This document shows, piece after piece, positions 50,170 to 58,767 of a stretch of DNA of 64,000 nucleotides. Position numbers and translations under genes: made by a program. Source of the DNA: Pseudoalteromonas sp. P1-9 (GTDB lineage: Bacteria > Pseudomonadota > Gammaproteobacteria > Enterobacterales > Alteromonadaceae); contig NZ_LKBD01000017.1 in the NCBI RefSeq assembly GCF_001399975.1, positions 26,519 through 90,518 on the forward strand. Direction: 5' to 3'. The notes beneath the pieces were generated by a model. The model saw only the letters and a program-made list of their open reading frames with translations, did not search any database and was not told the DNA's origin. The number at the start of each line of letters is the position of its first letter. Position 1 is the stretch's first letter.

Positions 50170-50959
50170 CGTTAAAAGGAGGCAATTGGGACAATCAATG
50201 GCTGAGTTTTCAATCAGTCTGCCATTCTTGGCTCCGATCGTACTTGTATTAATTATGCTTTTAATTCAATGGGCGACGATTTACCGAGACAAAATGACAT
50301 TAAACGCTGCAACGTTTGATGCTGTGAGATCGGGAACATTAAATCACGGTAGTATGGCTAAAATGCGAGAAGCGCTCGCACAAGGTATGACGCCATTATT
50401 TATGCGTGATGAGTCCTCTGGTGTTGAGGTTGGTAGGGCTTATTTGCTTGCAAGAGCTTATGTTGAAGGGAGTAATATGCTTGGGGTAGGGGCGCAAATT
50501 AAACAATTACACCCTACCAACGAAGTCTACGAGAAACATAAGGTTTTAAGAAAAGATGGAAGCGGCAATGTCTGGTATGAAATCCCAAACGATAATTTAA
50601 TGTATCGAAATCCAGTACAAAAGCATATTAAAGGTGATGTGTTTCTCAATGTACAAGATGCCAATTTACTCAAGATAGAAGTAAATTGGTGTAAAAAACT
50701 TGAAGTGCCAATTGCCAATTGGGTAATCGGTAAAATCTTAACGTTCACCGACGTTTCAATTAATCCATTTGACGAAAAATATGTAAATTATGTACCGAGT
50801 ACTCATCAACTTGGTTGTAATGCGCTCGGCTTAGTATCGGGCGCCGACGGTACATTTAATATTAACGAGTATTACATTTCACTTAAGTCATATGCGATTG
50901 CAAGAATGCAAACCCCATACAGACAACAAGATTCATCTATACCGGATATAAAAGATTAG
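50156..50959 (+). CDS. TadE-like pseudopilin (second)
   Basis: 267 residues. The class III prepilin-type N-terminus VKRRQLG/QSMAEF has Glu5 and a hydrophobic helix (SLPFLAPIVLVLIMLLIQWATIY). The following YRDKMTLNAATFDAVRSGTLNHGSM is typical of TadE-like proteins. The rest is a periplasmic domain of unknown fold. It overlaps the TPR gene by 14 bases and ends 14 bases before the giant lipoprotein gene. Confidence 0.85.
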   Translation: MKTYNVKRRQLGQSMAEFSISLPFLAPIVLVLIMLLIQWATIYRDKMTLNAATFDAVRSGTLNHGSMAKMREALAQGMTPLFMRDESSGVEVGRAYLLARAYVEGSNMLGVGAQIKQLHPTNEVYEKHKVLRKDGSGNVWYEIPNDNLMYRNPVQKHIKGDVFLNVQDANLLKIEVNWCKKLEVPIANWVIGKILTFTDVSINPFDEKYVNYVPSTHQLGCNALGLVSGADGTFNINEYYISLKSYAIARMQTPYRQQDSSIPDIKD

Positions 50960-50973
50960 AAAAAGGACAACTA

Positions 50974-53900
50974 ATGAAGACTAAAACGCTTATAGCGATG
51001 TTTTTGAGTGGTGTAATTTCACTCGGATTAGCTGGATGTAACGACCCAATAGAAACAGAGCCTGACACGGTGCAACCAGATGATGGAAATGGGGGGACTG
51101 ATGATGGAAACGGAAATGATGGCACTGATGGTAATGACGGTGGAGATGTAATCGACCCTTCGACAGGTACATGGGAAAACAATGACGAAGATGGGGATGG
51201 TATACCTGATTTAGAAGATGACTTACCTTTCGACCCTAACGAAAACAGTTATCCAGAGTTCTTTGAACAGGAGCCTAATGACAATCCATCAATTGCTAAT
51301 CCAGTAAGTTTAGAACATGGGTTTATTGTTAATGGTGTGATTTCTTCAAACCTTGATAAAGGTGATCTATTCGCGTTTGAAGTACAAGACACTAAATTTA
51401 TTACCGCGATTTTTAGAACAGATGCACAAAGGTTTTCACCACAAGTTTATTTGTCAAATGCAGACGGTGAAGTGCTTGAATCTTATGAAATGTATCGTTC
51501 AGTAAGTCCAAACGTTGTGATTGTTAACTTTCAAATTCAAAATGCCGGTACATATAACCTAAGTGTAATGGATAACAATTACGCCGGTGGAAGCGACCTA
51601 ATATACAACGTAAGTGTTTTTACCGATGAAGATGTAGACGCTTTTGATGACATGAAGGAATATGCATTTGGATCTAGTCTAGTATCTCAAGATAACGATA
51701 AAGATGGGATTAAGGACGGCTTCGAGTACGCGCTTATGGCTGCACCAAGTCATATTGATTTCGACGAGGATGGTATTCCAAACTGGTTCGATGAAGATGC
51801 GGATGGAGACGGATTTAGTGATGAAATTGAAGGTATCAACGATCTAAATAACGATTTTTTTCCAAATTACATTGATAGGGATTCGGACGGAAATAATATT
51901 GACGACCAGTTAGAAAGTGGCGACCCAAAGAATCCTAATAATTTTGACAATGATTCGTTTATCGACCACTTAGATTTAGATGATGACAATGATGATGTTC
52001 TTGATGTATATGACCAAAAGCGTTTGGAACACGCGTCGCGTATTACCGCTATAGAAGAAAACGGCATCATGCTGCGCTGGACGAATAATGTAACGTCAAC
52101 AGCTTATACGGTAAGAGATTTTGTTAGAGCTGGAGACAAGGCTGAGTTAATCGTAAGTGGTATAACAGAACAAACGCAGAATGTTGTTGTGTCATATAAA
52201 ATAAACGGCGTCGTAACAAATTCAAAGCCTCAAATCACGCAAGATCAAGATAATAATTATAGATTGACGTTAGAGGTACCAAATACTGTTGGTAATGGTT
52301 ATCTAAAAGTAGCCTATGAAGGAGATTACATTTCTGAGGAAATGCCTATCACTGTACACGAATCAAGTTTACCGCTGTTGTCTAATGAGATTAGAACGAT
52401 AGGAGAAAAAGATTTGTTAACGTTATCAGGTGATAATTTTGATAACGACACAAGTGTGTTTTTTGGTAGTAAAGCGGCTAAAGCAAGCTTGATTGACGAA
52501 AACACAATCACGGTGCAAGTGCCAGAGGGCATCACTGGTGGTTCATATTGGGTTACTAACACACATGGCGCAAGTAACGCTGTTAGTTACATATTGAACA
52601 CAAATGTTGAATTTAATGTAACGTCAAACAATGTAAAGGAAATTACCCATATCGGTGGAATCTTACCTAGCCATGGTTCCGCTATAACGGGAAATACATT
52701 TGATCACCAAGTACTCGGTACCCAACCTGAAGTGATTTATAGCTATACAGTAAATCTACAAGGTGAGCGTGAAACTTATTTGAGTACATTGTTGGTTCCT
52801 GGACAGCGTAAAATTGAATTTAGTGACGAGTCTACAGCGAGTGCAGCACTGGTTGCTTATCTTGATTTAATGTTATTAGGTTCGGGTATTGGACCACAGG
52901 AATTTTTAGAAAAAGTAGCTGAATTTGAAGAGTATAAAGACTATATCGAACAGTCTGTGGCTTATTTAAAACAAGACTCCGCGTTTTTCTCGTTTTCTGA
53001 ACCTCGTCGCGAGCGTATTGCGCTATTGAACCAATATGGACGTAAAATTTTAGACAAAGTAACTAGGCCTAACAGTGCCGAAAAGCATCGAGTTGCTACA
53101 GGCAATGGTGAAGTTGGAACGACCAATAAATTTATTTCTACCAATACTGATACGTCAATTGAACCAAGTATTGTTTCTTACCCTGAAACCAACGGAACTT
53201 GGGCGCTTTTTGATATGTCTATGGAGGCAACTACCTTTCTTGAGAATAAGTTTGTTGCCGGACATAAGTGTGGTGAAGGCGTAGACCCTAAATGGCACGA
53301 AGTGCTTCATTATGATGGCTGTGTCGAGTTACAAAACCGAAGCCAATTGTACTTAAGTTACCGTGTATATGAGGTAAACCCCATGACCGGTAACTTAAAG
53401 GACGGTGCTTTAAATAACCCACTTCAAGAGCATGTCGATACGCCTTATCACAAAGATATGATGGGACCTACGAGCGGCACTTTCCTTGGATTAGAATTTT
53501 GGTCAGCTGATTCATTAATTGATAAATGCGTTTATAAAGACTGCTTGTATCAAATAATCACGCCTGGTGTAGATGGCCTCTATGGCATCAGTCCTTTTAG
53601 TTTAAAAGGTACCGAAAGTTATAATTTATCGGGCCAAAAAGCTAAGAAAATGTTAGCAATTAGAACGATCATCGATAACATTGTAATTCGCTTTTACAAT
53701 ACGCTAATTGATGCTGTTGGAATTGGTATACCAGCTGACAACGCCACAAAAGCGAAAATGGTACGCGATGTTATTATGGCAGTATATCAGCATATGCCTG
53801 CAATCACAGATCAGGTTGAAGCTCTAGCCGCTAAGGACACTGTGACCGAGCAGGATTGGAAGGATCTTGCATATAATATTGGTCAAGAACTTTATAAGAA

Positions 53901-55137
53901 AGAAATTCAACCAATTCTAACGATGGATATGAGTAAATTGCCAAACATACCGGTAGGCCCAGCTACTCAAGCGATACTTTCTGCCTATGAAATTCAAATG
54001 CCTGATTTTAGGAAGGCACTTGCTGAAAAGCTTGCTAAGAAATTATTCCCTGGTTGGGGGGCCATAGACACAGCATATGATGCCTCAATGGTTGCGTCCG
54101 CAATGATAGATATGGCAAAAACACTAAAAGATATGGCGGCGGTTCCGACAAAAATTGATTATGTTGTTTCGTGGGGGCTAACGCTTTCAGACATTACACC
54201 GCGAACAATTTTCAAAGATAATACCCAAAAATCATTTGAGATTGTCGGCAGTGGTATGGCTGTTGTAAAAGGGATTTGGGACGACGAACCAGAGGTAATT
54301 GTTATTGATAGCGTTACGGGTAAAGAGCTCGATACAGATGTTCAATATGTAAACAAAGAGGGTACAAAACTAACATTTACACTCGATAATATCCAACAGA
54401 TTGAAGAGGCGGTTGGTCCTCTCACGGTTTATGTTAGACATCGAGGTGACGAAGCAAAGTTAGGTTATGAAATACTAATTGACTCTAGTCTTTCAATCAC
54501 AAATGTAACACCTAACAAAGCGCCACCCGGAACTGAGGTAACAATTGAAGGCGTTGGGTTCAGTACAAAAATTTCAGATAATAAAGTCACATTTACAGGC
54601 CCAAATGACACGCGGATCAGTGCAACGATTGTTTCAGCCACTACCGAAGTGCTCGTAGTTAAAGTGCCGAATCAGGTTCAAACTGGCTTTATTACTGTTG
54701 AAGTAAATGGCGATTTAAGTAACGAATATCCTTTCTTCGGCCCAAGTCAGCTAGAAATCATATTTGGCGATAATGGCAACTTTAATGATGACGTTTACAA
54801 GCTATCTGTAAATGGTGCAGTTAAATATGACAACAGTTCTCCAAAACGAAAAGTAGGACCTGTCTATGTATCTCTAGATGAGGGAACACACTCAGTTGAA
54901 CTTACGGGTATTCGAGCTGATGATGGTATTGGTACGTACTACATACAGTTCGGCGGTGATGTTTTAAGTGTTTCCGGCGATGCGCAGTCAGGCAGAGATT
55001 TATGTCCTGATGTTGTTAAGCGCTATCAAGTAGAAGTAGGCCAATCAGGCACTCATTATCATGCAGTTACAAAACAAGTAATGGTAAAACAATCTGAATT
55101 TGCACGCTCAACAGATGACGAATGTGCAGCGAAATAG
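50974..55137 (+). CDS. Giant surface lipoprotein with calcium-binding-like repeats, PPC-like and TIG domains
   Basis: 1387 residues. The signal ends GLAGC (lipobox Cys near residue 22) and is followed by a Gly/Asp/Asn-rich linker. An Asp-rich thrombospondin type-3-like repeat (NNDEDGDGIPDLEDD, about residue 69) precedes a PPC-like beta domain (about 98-206, starting EQEPNDNPSIANPV). A block of six or so Asp-rich repeats (about 239-346) follows. TIG/IPT domains lie near 464-540 and 1171-1254. The 600-residue middle is unrecognised and helix-rich in part. It starts 14 bases after the last pilus gene, so I infer a pilus-associated or surface adhesin. A degraded paralogue of its N-terminus lies at 57000. 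Confidence 0.85.
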   Translation: MKTKTLIAMFLSGVISLGLAGCNDPIETEPDTVQPDDGNGGTDDGNGNDGTDGNDGGDVIDPSTGTWENNDEDGDGIPDLEDDLPFDPNENSYPEFFEQEPNDNPSIANPVSLEHGFIVNGVISSNLDKGDLFAFEVQDTKFITAIFRTDAQRFSPQVYLSNADGEVLESYEMYRSVSPNVVIVNFQIQNAGTYNLSVMDNNYAGGSDLIYNVSVFTDEDVDAFDDMKEYAFGSSLVSQDNDKDGIKDGFEYALMAAPSHIDFDEDGIPNWFDEDADGDGFSDEIEGINDLNNDFFPNYIDRDSDGNNIDDQLESGDPKNPNNFDNDSFIDHLDLDDDNDDVLDVYDQKRLEHASRITAIEENGIMLRWTNNVTSTAYTVRDFVRAGDKAELIVSGITEQTQNVVVSYKINGVVTNSKPQITQDQDNNYRLTLEVPNTVGNGYLKVAYEGDYISEEMPITVHESSLPLLSNEIRTIGEKDLLTLSGDNFDNDTSVFFGSKAAKASLIDENTITVQVPEGITGGSYWVTNTHGASNAVSYILNTNVEFNVTSNNVKEITHIGGILPSHGSAITGNTFDHQVLGTQPEVIYSYTVNLQGERETYLSTLLVPGQRKIEFSDESTASAALVAYLDLMLLGSGIGPQEFLEKVAEFEEYKDYIEQSVAYLKQDSAFFSFSEPRRERIALLNQYGRKILDKVTRPNSAEKHRVATGNGEVGTTNKFISTNTDTSIEPSIVSYPETNGTWALFDMSMEATTFLENKFVAGHKCGEGVDPKWHEVLHYDGCVELQNRSQLYLSYRVYEVNPMTGNLKDGALNNPLQEHVDTPYHKDMMGPTSGTFLGLEFWSADSLIDKCVYKDCLYQIITPGVDGLYGISPFSLKGTESYNLSGQKAKKMLAIRTIIDNIVIRFYNTLIDAVGIGIPADNATKAKMVRDVIMAVYQHMPAITDQVEALAAKDTVTEQDWKDLAYNIGQELYKKEIQPILTMDMSKLPNIPVGPATQAILSAYEIQMPDFRKALAEKLAKKLFPGWGAIDTAYDASMVASAMIDMAKTLKDMAAVPTKIDYVVSWGLTLSDITPRTIFKDNTQKSFEIVGSGMAVVKGIWDDEPEVIVIDSVTGKELDTDVQYVNKEGTKLTFTLDNIQQIEEAVGPLTVYVRHRGDEAKLGYEILIDSSLSITNVTPNKAPPGTEVTIEGVGFSTKISDNKVTFTGPNDTRISATIVSATTEVLVVKVPNQVQTGFITVEVNGDLSNEYPFFGPSQLEIIFGDNGNFNDDVYKLSVNGAVKYDNSSPKRKVGPVYVSLDEGTHSVELTGIRADDGIGTYYIQFGGDVLSVSGDAQSGRDLCPDVVKRYQVEVGQSGTHYHAVTKQVMVKQSEFARSTDDECAAK

Positions 55138-55148
55138 TTAATTTAAAT

Positions 55149-55172
55149 AAAGCCCTTTTTTAAGGGCTTTTA
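55149..55172 (+). terminator. Terminator after the giant lipoprotein gene
   Basis: The 9-bp stem AAAGCCCTT/AAGGGCTTT has a TTTT loop, but only a TTTTA tail follows. It probably attenuates rather than stops transcription into the next gene 12 bases away. Confidence 0.65.
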
Positions 55173-55183
55173 TAGGAGTTGAA

Positions 55184-55639
55184 ATGAAAAAATTATTCTG
55201 TGTTGTATGCTTGTTTTTACTAGGTCACGTATACGCTTCGGAATACAGTGAGCAAGAAAACCAATGTGCAACAGCGTCAGACATTGTAACAAACCAAGAC
55301 TATGATACGTTTAAATCATTTTTACCGGAGGTACTGTCGAATAATACCTCTGCGCTTGAACGTTTGGTTACTAAACAACATAACAAGTACTTTGGCTCTC
55401 GATATAACGGCATAGCAAACTTTAAAACAACTGATTATGTGCTCATAAAGCAACCTCAAAGTCATAAGGTTTCTTCAGTTCGAAGGAGTCATGAAAAATG
55501 GGGGGCCACCAAGCTATTACGAATCAGGTATACATTTGATACAACGATAGTAAGAACTCAAAAAGAACAATCAGTTGGTGGATATTGTGAGTTTGGATAT
55601 ATAGATGATAACTGGTATATGCTGAACTTACTTAAATAG
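55184..55639 (+). CDS. Unrecognised small secreted protein
   Basis: 151 residues with a signal peptide ending near VYASEYS. The mature part has two Cys (ENQCATASD near the start, GGYCEFGYIDDNWYMLNLL at the end) and a middle of alternating basic and hydrophobic residues. Length, an early helix (DTFKSFLPEVLS) and a closing Trp-containing strand recall the 56502 protein, which has a similar layout. I recognise no family. It is preceded by a good AGGAG. Confidence 0.72.
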   Translation: MKKLFCVVCLFLLGHVYASEYSEQENQCATASDIVTNQDYDTFKSFLPEVLSNNTSALERLVTKQHNKYFGSRYNGIANFKTTDYVLIKQPQSHKVSSVRRSHEKWGATKLLRIRYTFDTTIVRTQKEQSVGGYCEFGYIDDNWYMLNLLK

Positions 55640-55770
55640 AGCGCAAAAGTCATTTGTTAGAGAAGTATTTAACGCTTGTATAAAGGTCAACTCGCGCTCA
55701 AGTTTGACTCTAACAATACGTGACCTTAACTGGTAAAACAGTGTATTTAATCACTTAGCAAAGGATAAAG

Positions 55771-56469
55771 ATGAGTAAGTTAGCAAATTTATTATTTCTT
55801 TCGCTGTTTACAACCAGTGTAATGGCATCTGGGTCAGTAATAAGTAGTCAAACTGAAAAAGACACAGATCATGATAAAGTGTTTGATATCTATGACAGTT
55901 CGCCAGAGCAAAAAGTTAAAACAATGTCGATAGAAGATTTGCCGATGATTCAATTGTCACGAATATCAGGCAACTTCAATAACAAAATTGAAAAAGGGCG
56001 TTATCGCATCGGTGATAAAGTTACACTGACCGGCATGGGCATCGACAAGATTAAAGATCCTGTGGTTGTAATTTACGACAACGTAAGAAGCTATAACGTA
56101 AAACAGGTCGAATCAGGCAATAAAGGCATTACTTTTCAACTTAGCGTACCGCAAGGAAAATACAAGGTATTTGTTTACAACAATGATAAGCGCACAAATG
56201 ACCTATATCTCGAACCTTTTGCGGCGGATGCACCGCTAATTTTCGGCAGCACTTCAGTTATATTAACGAAAGGCGAAGAGCACACTATAACTGGTACTGG
56301 ATTTGATACAGATACAAAGGTTGAATTTGGTGATATAAGTATTAAACCTACGCGAGTATCAAACGATTCATTGTCATTTAAAGTACCAAAGTCAACGAAT
56401 GTTCGTGATTTTCAAGTACGCAATAAACTCGCGAAAAGCAATAGTATTCGCGTATTCAAGTATAATTAA
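55771..56469 (+). CDS. Secreted TIG/IPT-domain protein (paralogue 1)
   Basis: 232 residues with a signal peptide ending VMAS. A single Asp-rich calcium-binding-like repeat (DTDHDKVFDIYDSSP) at about 28-42 is followed by two TIG-like beta domains. The second is clear: APLIFGSTSVILTKGEEHTITGTGFDTDTKVEFG. It is a clear paralogue of the 58768 protein along its whole length and resembles the TIG parts of the 1387-residue lipoprotein. Probably exported and surface-associated; function unknown. Confidence 0.8.
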   Translation: MSKLANLLFLSLFTTSVMASGSVISSQTEKDTDHDKVFDIYDSSPEQKVKTMSIEDLPMIQLSRISGNFNNKIEKGRYRIGDKVTLTGMGIDKIKDPVVVIYDNVRSYNVKQVESGNKGITFQLSVPQGKYKVFVYNNDKRTNDLYLEPFAADAPLIFGSTSVILTKGEEHTITGTGFDTDTKVEFGDISIKPTRVSNDSLSFKVPKSTNVRDFQVRNKLAKSNSIRVFKYN

Positions 56470-56501
56470 CGATTTACATATCAAGCAAAACAAGGACTGT
56501 T

Positions 56502-56927
56502 ATGACATTTAGATGGACTTTTTTAGCGCTTGCATTGTCTAGCGCACCTTTAATTGCATCACCAAACTACGGTATCGCTGCCAAAAATAATCAAGATCCA
56601 GTTTTTATAGAAAAATGCGATGTTTATCAACAAGCGCAAAAAGAGGGAGACTTAGAAACTCTAAAGTCATTTGTAGATCAAGTGTGGTTTGAAGGAAGTA
56701 AAGCCAAGAGAGCTGAGCAAGCTCTATTAAAGAAAGCTGCCCGCTTTGAACAAAGAGTGTCAAAAGCCGGTAACTATATCGTAATAGAAAAGCGTCTTTC
56801 AGATAAAACGCAAGATAACTTCGCAGAAGTACTCATAAATTGGACTAATGGGGACAAATTTTCATCAAATGACGGTTGTGTTTTTGAAAAAATTAAAGAT
56901 AGCGAGTTATGGAGAATTCACTTATAG
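56502..56927 (+). CDS. Unrecognised small secreted protein (possible paralogue of the 55184 product)
   Basis: 141 residues with a signal peptide ending APLIAS. The mature part starts with a Cys (IEKCDVYQQAQKEGDLETLKSFVDQVWF), is Lys- and Glu-rich and ends in GCVFEKIKDSELWRIHL. Its layout (early Cys, KSF helix, late Cys, closing Trp strand) mirrors the 55184 product although identity is low. The family is unknown. It lies between the first TIG gene and the broken giant gene. Confidence 0.7.
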   Translation: MTFRWTFLALALSSAPLIASPNYGIAAKNNQDPVFIEKCDVYQQAQKEGDLETLKSFVDQVWFEGSKAKRAEQALLKKAARFEQRVSKAGNYIVIEKRLSDKTQDNFAEVLINWTNGDKFSSNDGCVFEKIKDSELWRIHL

Positions 56928-56999
56928 CGTTTTTATCTACGAAGGTTGCTTCATAATGACGGTTTAACCGAGAACATAAACAAAGTAACAAGGATTGTT

Positions 57000-57780
57000 A
57001 TGATTTATCAGTTAGCGTTAATAGCGCTCACATTATATAACGCAGGCGCATATGCTGCGCCAATTGCTCAAATCGAAACGCCTAAGGGCACTTGGGAGAA
57101 TAAAGACGAAGATGGCGATGGGGTTTTAGATGAAAACGATGATTACCCATTCGACCCTCGTAAATCACAATACCCTGTTTACCTTGAGCAGGAGCCAAAC
57201 GATAATCCCAGCATAGTAACGCCGATTAAGCTCGTTCAAGGAGTGCGTGTAAAAGGGGCAATATCTTCAAATCTAGATAAGGGAGATTTATATTAATTTG
57301 AAGTAGCAGAGCGTAAATCGTTAACTGCTGTTTTTTACACCGATTCAAAAGATTTTAAACCGCAAGTATATGTTTCAAATGAAAGCGGTCGCGTTTTAGA
57401 TGGAATCTTTTTGTATAAATACCAAAAACCTAATATTTACGTTGTTAATTTTCCAATTTTTACTGCTGGCAAATACCAACCAAGTGTTATTGATGAAAAC
57501 TACGCAGGTACACCAAATTTTACGTACGAAATTATATTTTTTTCTGATCGTGACGTCGATGGGCTAGATGATATCAAAGAGACTGCATTTGGCGCTAACA
57601 CACGGTTAAATGATCAGGATAAAGATAAGATCCTCGATGGAATGGAGTTTAATCAATTTAATAGTGATCTCGACAGCGACGGCATACCAAATTGGTTAGA
57701 TACCGACTCTGATAACGATACATTTAGCGACCGCATCGAAGGTTCAAATGACCTCGACAATGATGGCATCCCTAATTATC
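57000..57780 (+). pseudogene. Broken paralogue of the giant lipoprotein gene (N-terminal third)
   Basis: From ATG 57000 the frame encodes a signal peptide (ending AYAAP, no lipobox). Segments matching residues about 66-300 of the 1387-residue protein follow: GTWENKDEDGDGVLDENDD, YLEQEPNDNPSIVTPI, GAISSNLDKGDLY. An in-frame TAA at 57294-57296 replaces an Ala codon, after which the same frame continues (FEVAERKSLTAVF to DLDNDGIPNYL). At about 57780 it runs into IS3-family sequence. Two independent lesions, a nonsense codon and a 3' truncation, make it a pseudogene. Confidence 0.9.
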
Positions 57781-57782
57781 TC

Positions 57783-57953
57783 TGTTAGTTTTACGAACCA
57801 GTCGGCTATTTCAGCGTTTTCTGAACTTAGCTTTGCTTGGTAGCGATAGCAACTTTCACTGATACCAAACGCTATGCAAGCCAGTTTAATATTGATGTTA
57901 TGATTAGAAACCATATGCTTTGCCATCACTTTGCGTTGCGACGGCTTCACCAC
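57783..57953 (-). pseudogene. IS3-family transposase OrfB, truncated
   Basis: The fragment begins MVKPSQRKVMAKHMV and includes the family-typical IKLACIAFGISESCYRYQAK, then stops matching after ADWFVKLTE at about 57783. From there the frame runs into pseudogene sequence and encodes a chimeric tail before a stop. The complete protein would be about 270 residues with a DDE domain, so it is inactive. It overlaps orfA by 7 bases, the usual frameshift arrangement. Confidence 0.85.
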
Positions 57954-58213
57954 TTTTTTTGCATCGCTTCCTGAACTATTTCCGCTTTTAAACGCTCTTC
58001 GTCGTACATTTTTTTCAGGCGACGATTTTCTTCTTCTAACTCTTTCATGCGAGCCATAAGTGATGCGTCCATTCCGCCATATTTAGCTCGCCACTTATAA
58101 AAAGTAGCGCTACTCATGCCGTGTTCACGACATAGCTCTGGCACAGGAATTCCCGATTCCGATTGTTTTAAAATCGCCATTATTTGGCTATCACTAAATT
58201 TTGATTTTTTCAT
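57947..58213 (-). CDS. IS3-family transposase OrfA
   Basis: 88 residues, apparently complete. The N-terminal HTH (FSDSQIMAILKQSESGIPVPELCREHGMSSATFYKWRAKYGG) is followed by a leucine-zipper-like coiled coil (ARMKELEEENRRLKKMYDEERLKAEIVQEAM). ATG 58213 is preceded by AAGGAGATCTAC. Without an intact OrfB it cannot transpose alone but could bind ends of related elements elsewhere. Confidence 0.9.
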   Translation of the reverse strand: MKKSKFSDSQIMAILKQSESGIPVPELCREHGMSSATFYKWRAKYGGMDASLMARMKELEEENRRLKKMYDEERLKAEIVQEAMQKKW

Positions 58214-58282
58214 GTAGATCTCCTTCGTCTAATTTACGAGAAAATTCTACTTTTGAGGACTGTTATTTTTCGGGGGATTACC

Positions 58283-58666
58283 GGTGTGAGTATTCCGGAT
58301 TTAAAAGGGCAGCAAGACTACTTTATAAAATATGCCAATATCGTTAGTATTAACGTGTATTATTTACCGCTAACCCCATTATTCAAATTTGGTCCATACA
58401 TTACAACGTACTTTTCCCTAACGGATATATTAAACGTGTCTCACGGGGTGCATATATTTAACACCAAAAATTCAGAATCGCTCATTGCGTTTTTAAAGGC
58501 GCGCGGGGTAAAGGTTAAATATCGTATCGCACGTTGGCCTGTTATTTATATTTTGTTGTTTCCATTGTTTTTTTACGCTTTCGTGGCTGGTATAAAATTA
58601 GTTTTGAGATCGTTAATTATGTACTTGAATAAACAAAGCACCGTCATTATCAACGCTGTGTGTTAA
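58283..58666 (+). pseudogene. 5'-truncated membrane protein gene behind the IS remnant
   Basis: An open frame enters from IS sequence and continues with GVSIPDLKGQQDYFIKYANIV to a stop at 58666. The remaining about 127 residues contain one strong hydrophobic pair (ARWPVIYILLFPLFFYAFVAGIKLVLRSL) near the C-terminus. The original start has been lost to the IS-associated event; GTG 58286 could in principle start a shortened product. I recognise no family. Confidence 0.6.
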
Positions 58667-58767
58667 CAGTCGAGAAAAACGCACTTTTGTGCAATATTTT
58701 TATAAACATCTTTATTAATAAATGGTATATGACTAACTTAATAAAGTAGTCAAAATTTGAGTTAATT

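Larger units (their letters stand above)
57780..58282 (-). mobile_element. Remnant of an IS3-family insertion sequence
   Basis: The segment encodes OrfA and the first about 57 codons of OrfB of an IS3-family element; the rest of OrfB, including the DDE catalytic core, and the far terminal repeat are missing. The left end must lie near 58282, where GGTAATCCCCCGAAAAATAA read on the minus strand looks like an IS end. Since the far end is lost, no target-site duplication can be seen. The remnant separates two truncated genes. Confidence 0.85.

Noticed and set aside
50974..55137. Giant protein as an RTX toxin because of Asp/Gly-rich stretches
   Set aside because: No GGxGxDxUx nonapeptide arrays and no C-terminal type I secretion signal are visible; the repeats are TSP3-like and the protein has a lipobox.
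57744..57782. C-terminal end of the OrfB frame as true transposase sequence
   Set aside because: The last residues before the stop (IIRDAIIVEVI) are encoded by the complement of the Asp-rich pseudogene, so they are chimeric.
58253..58282. TTG start inside the IS remnant for the membrane protein frame
   Set aside because: The first ten codons are IS end sequence; the real start has been lost.
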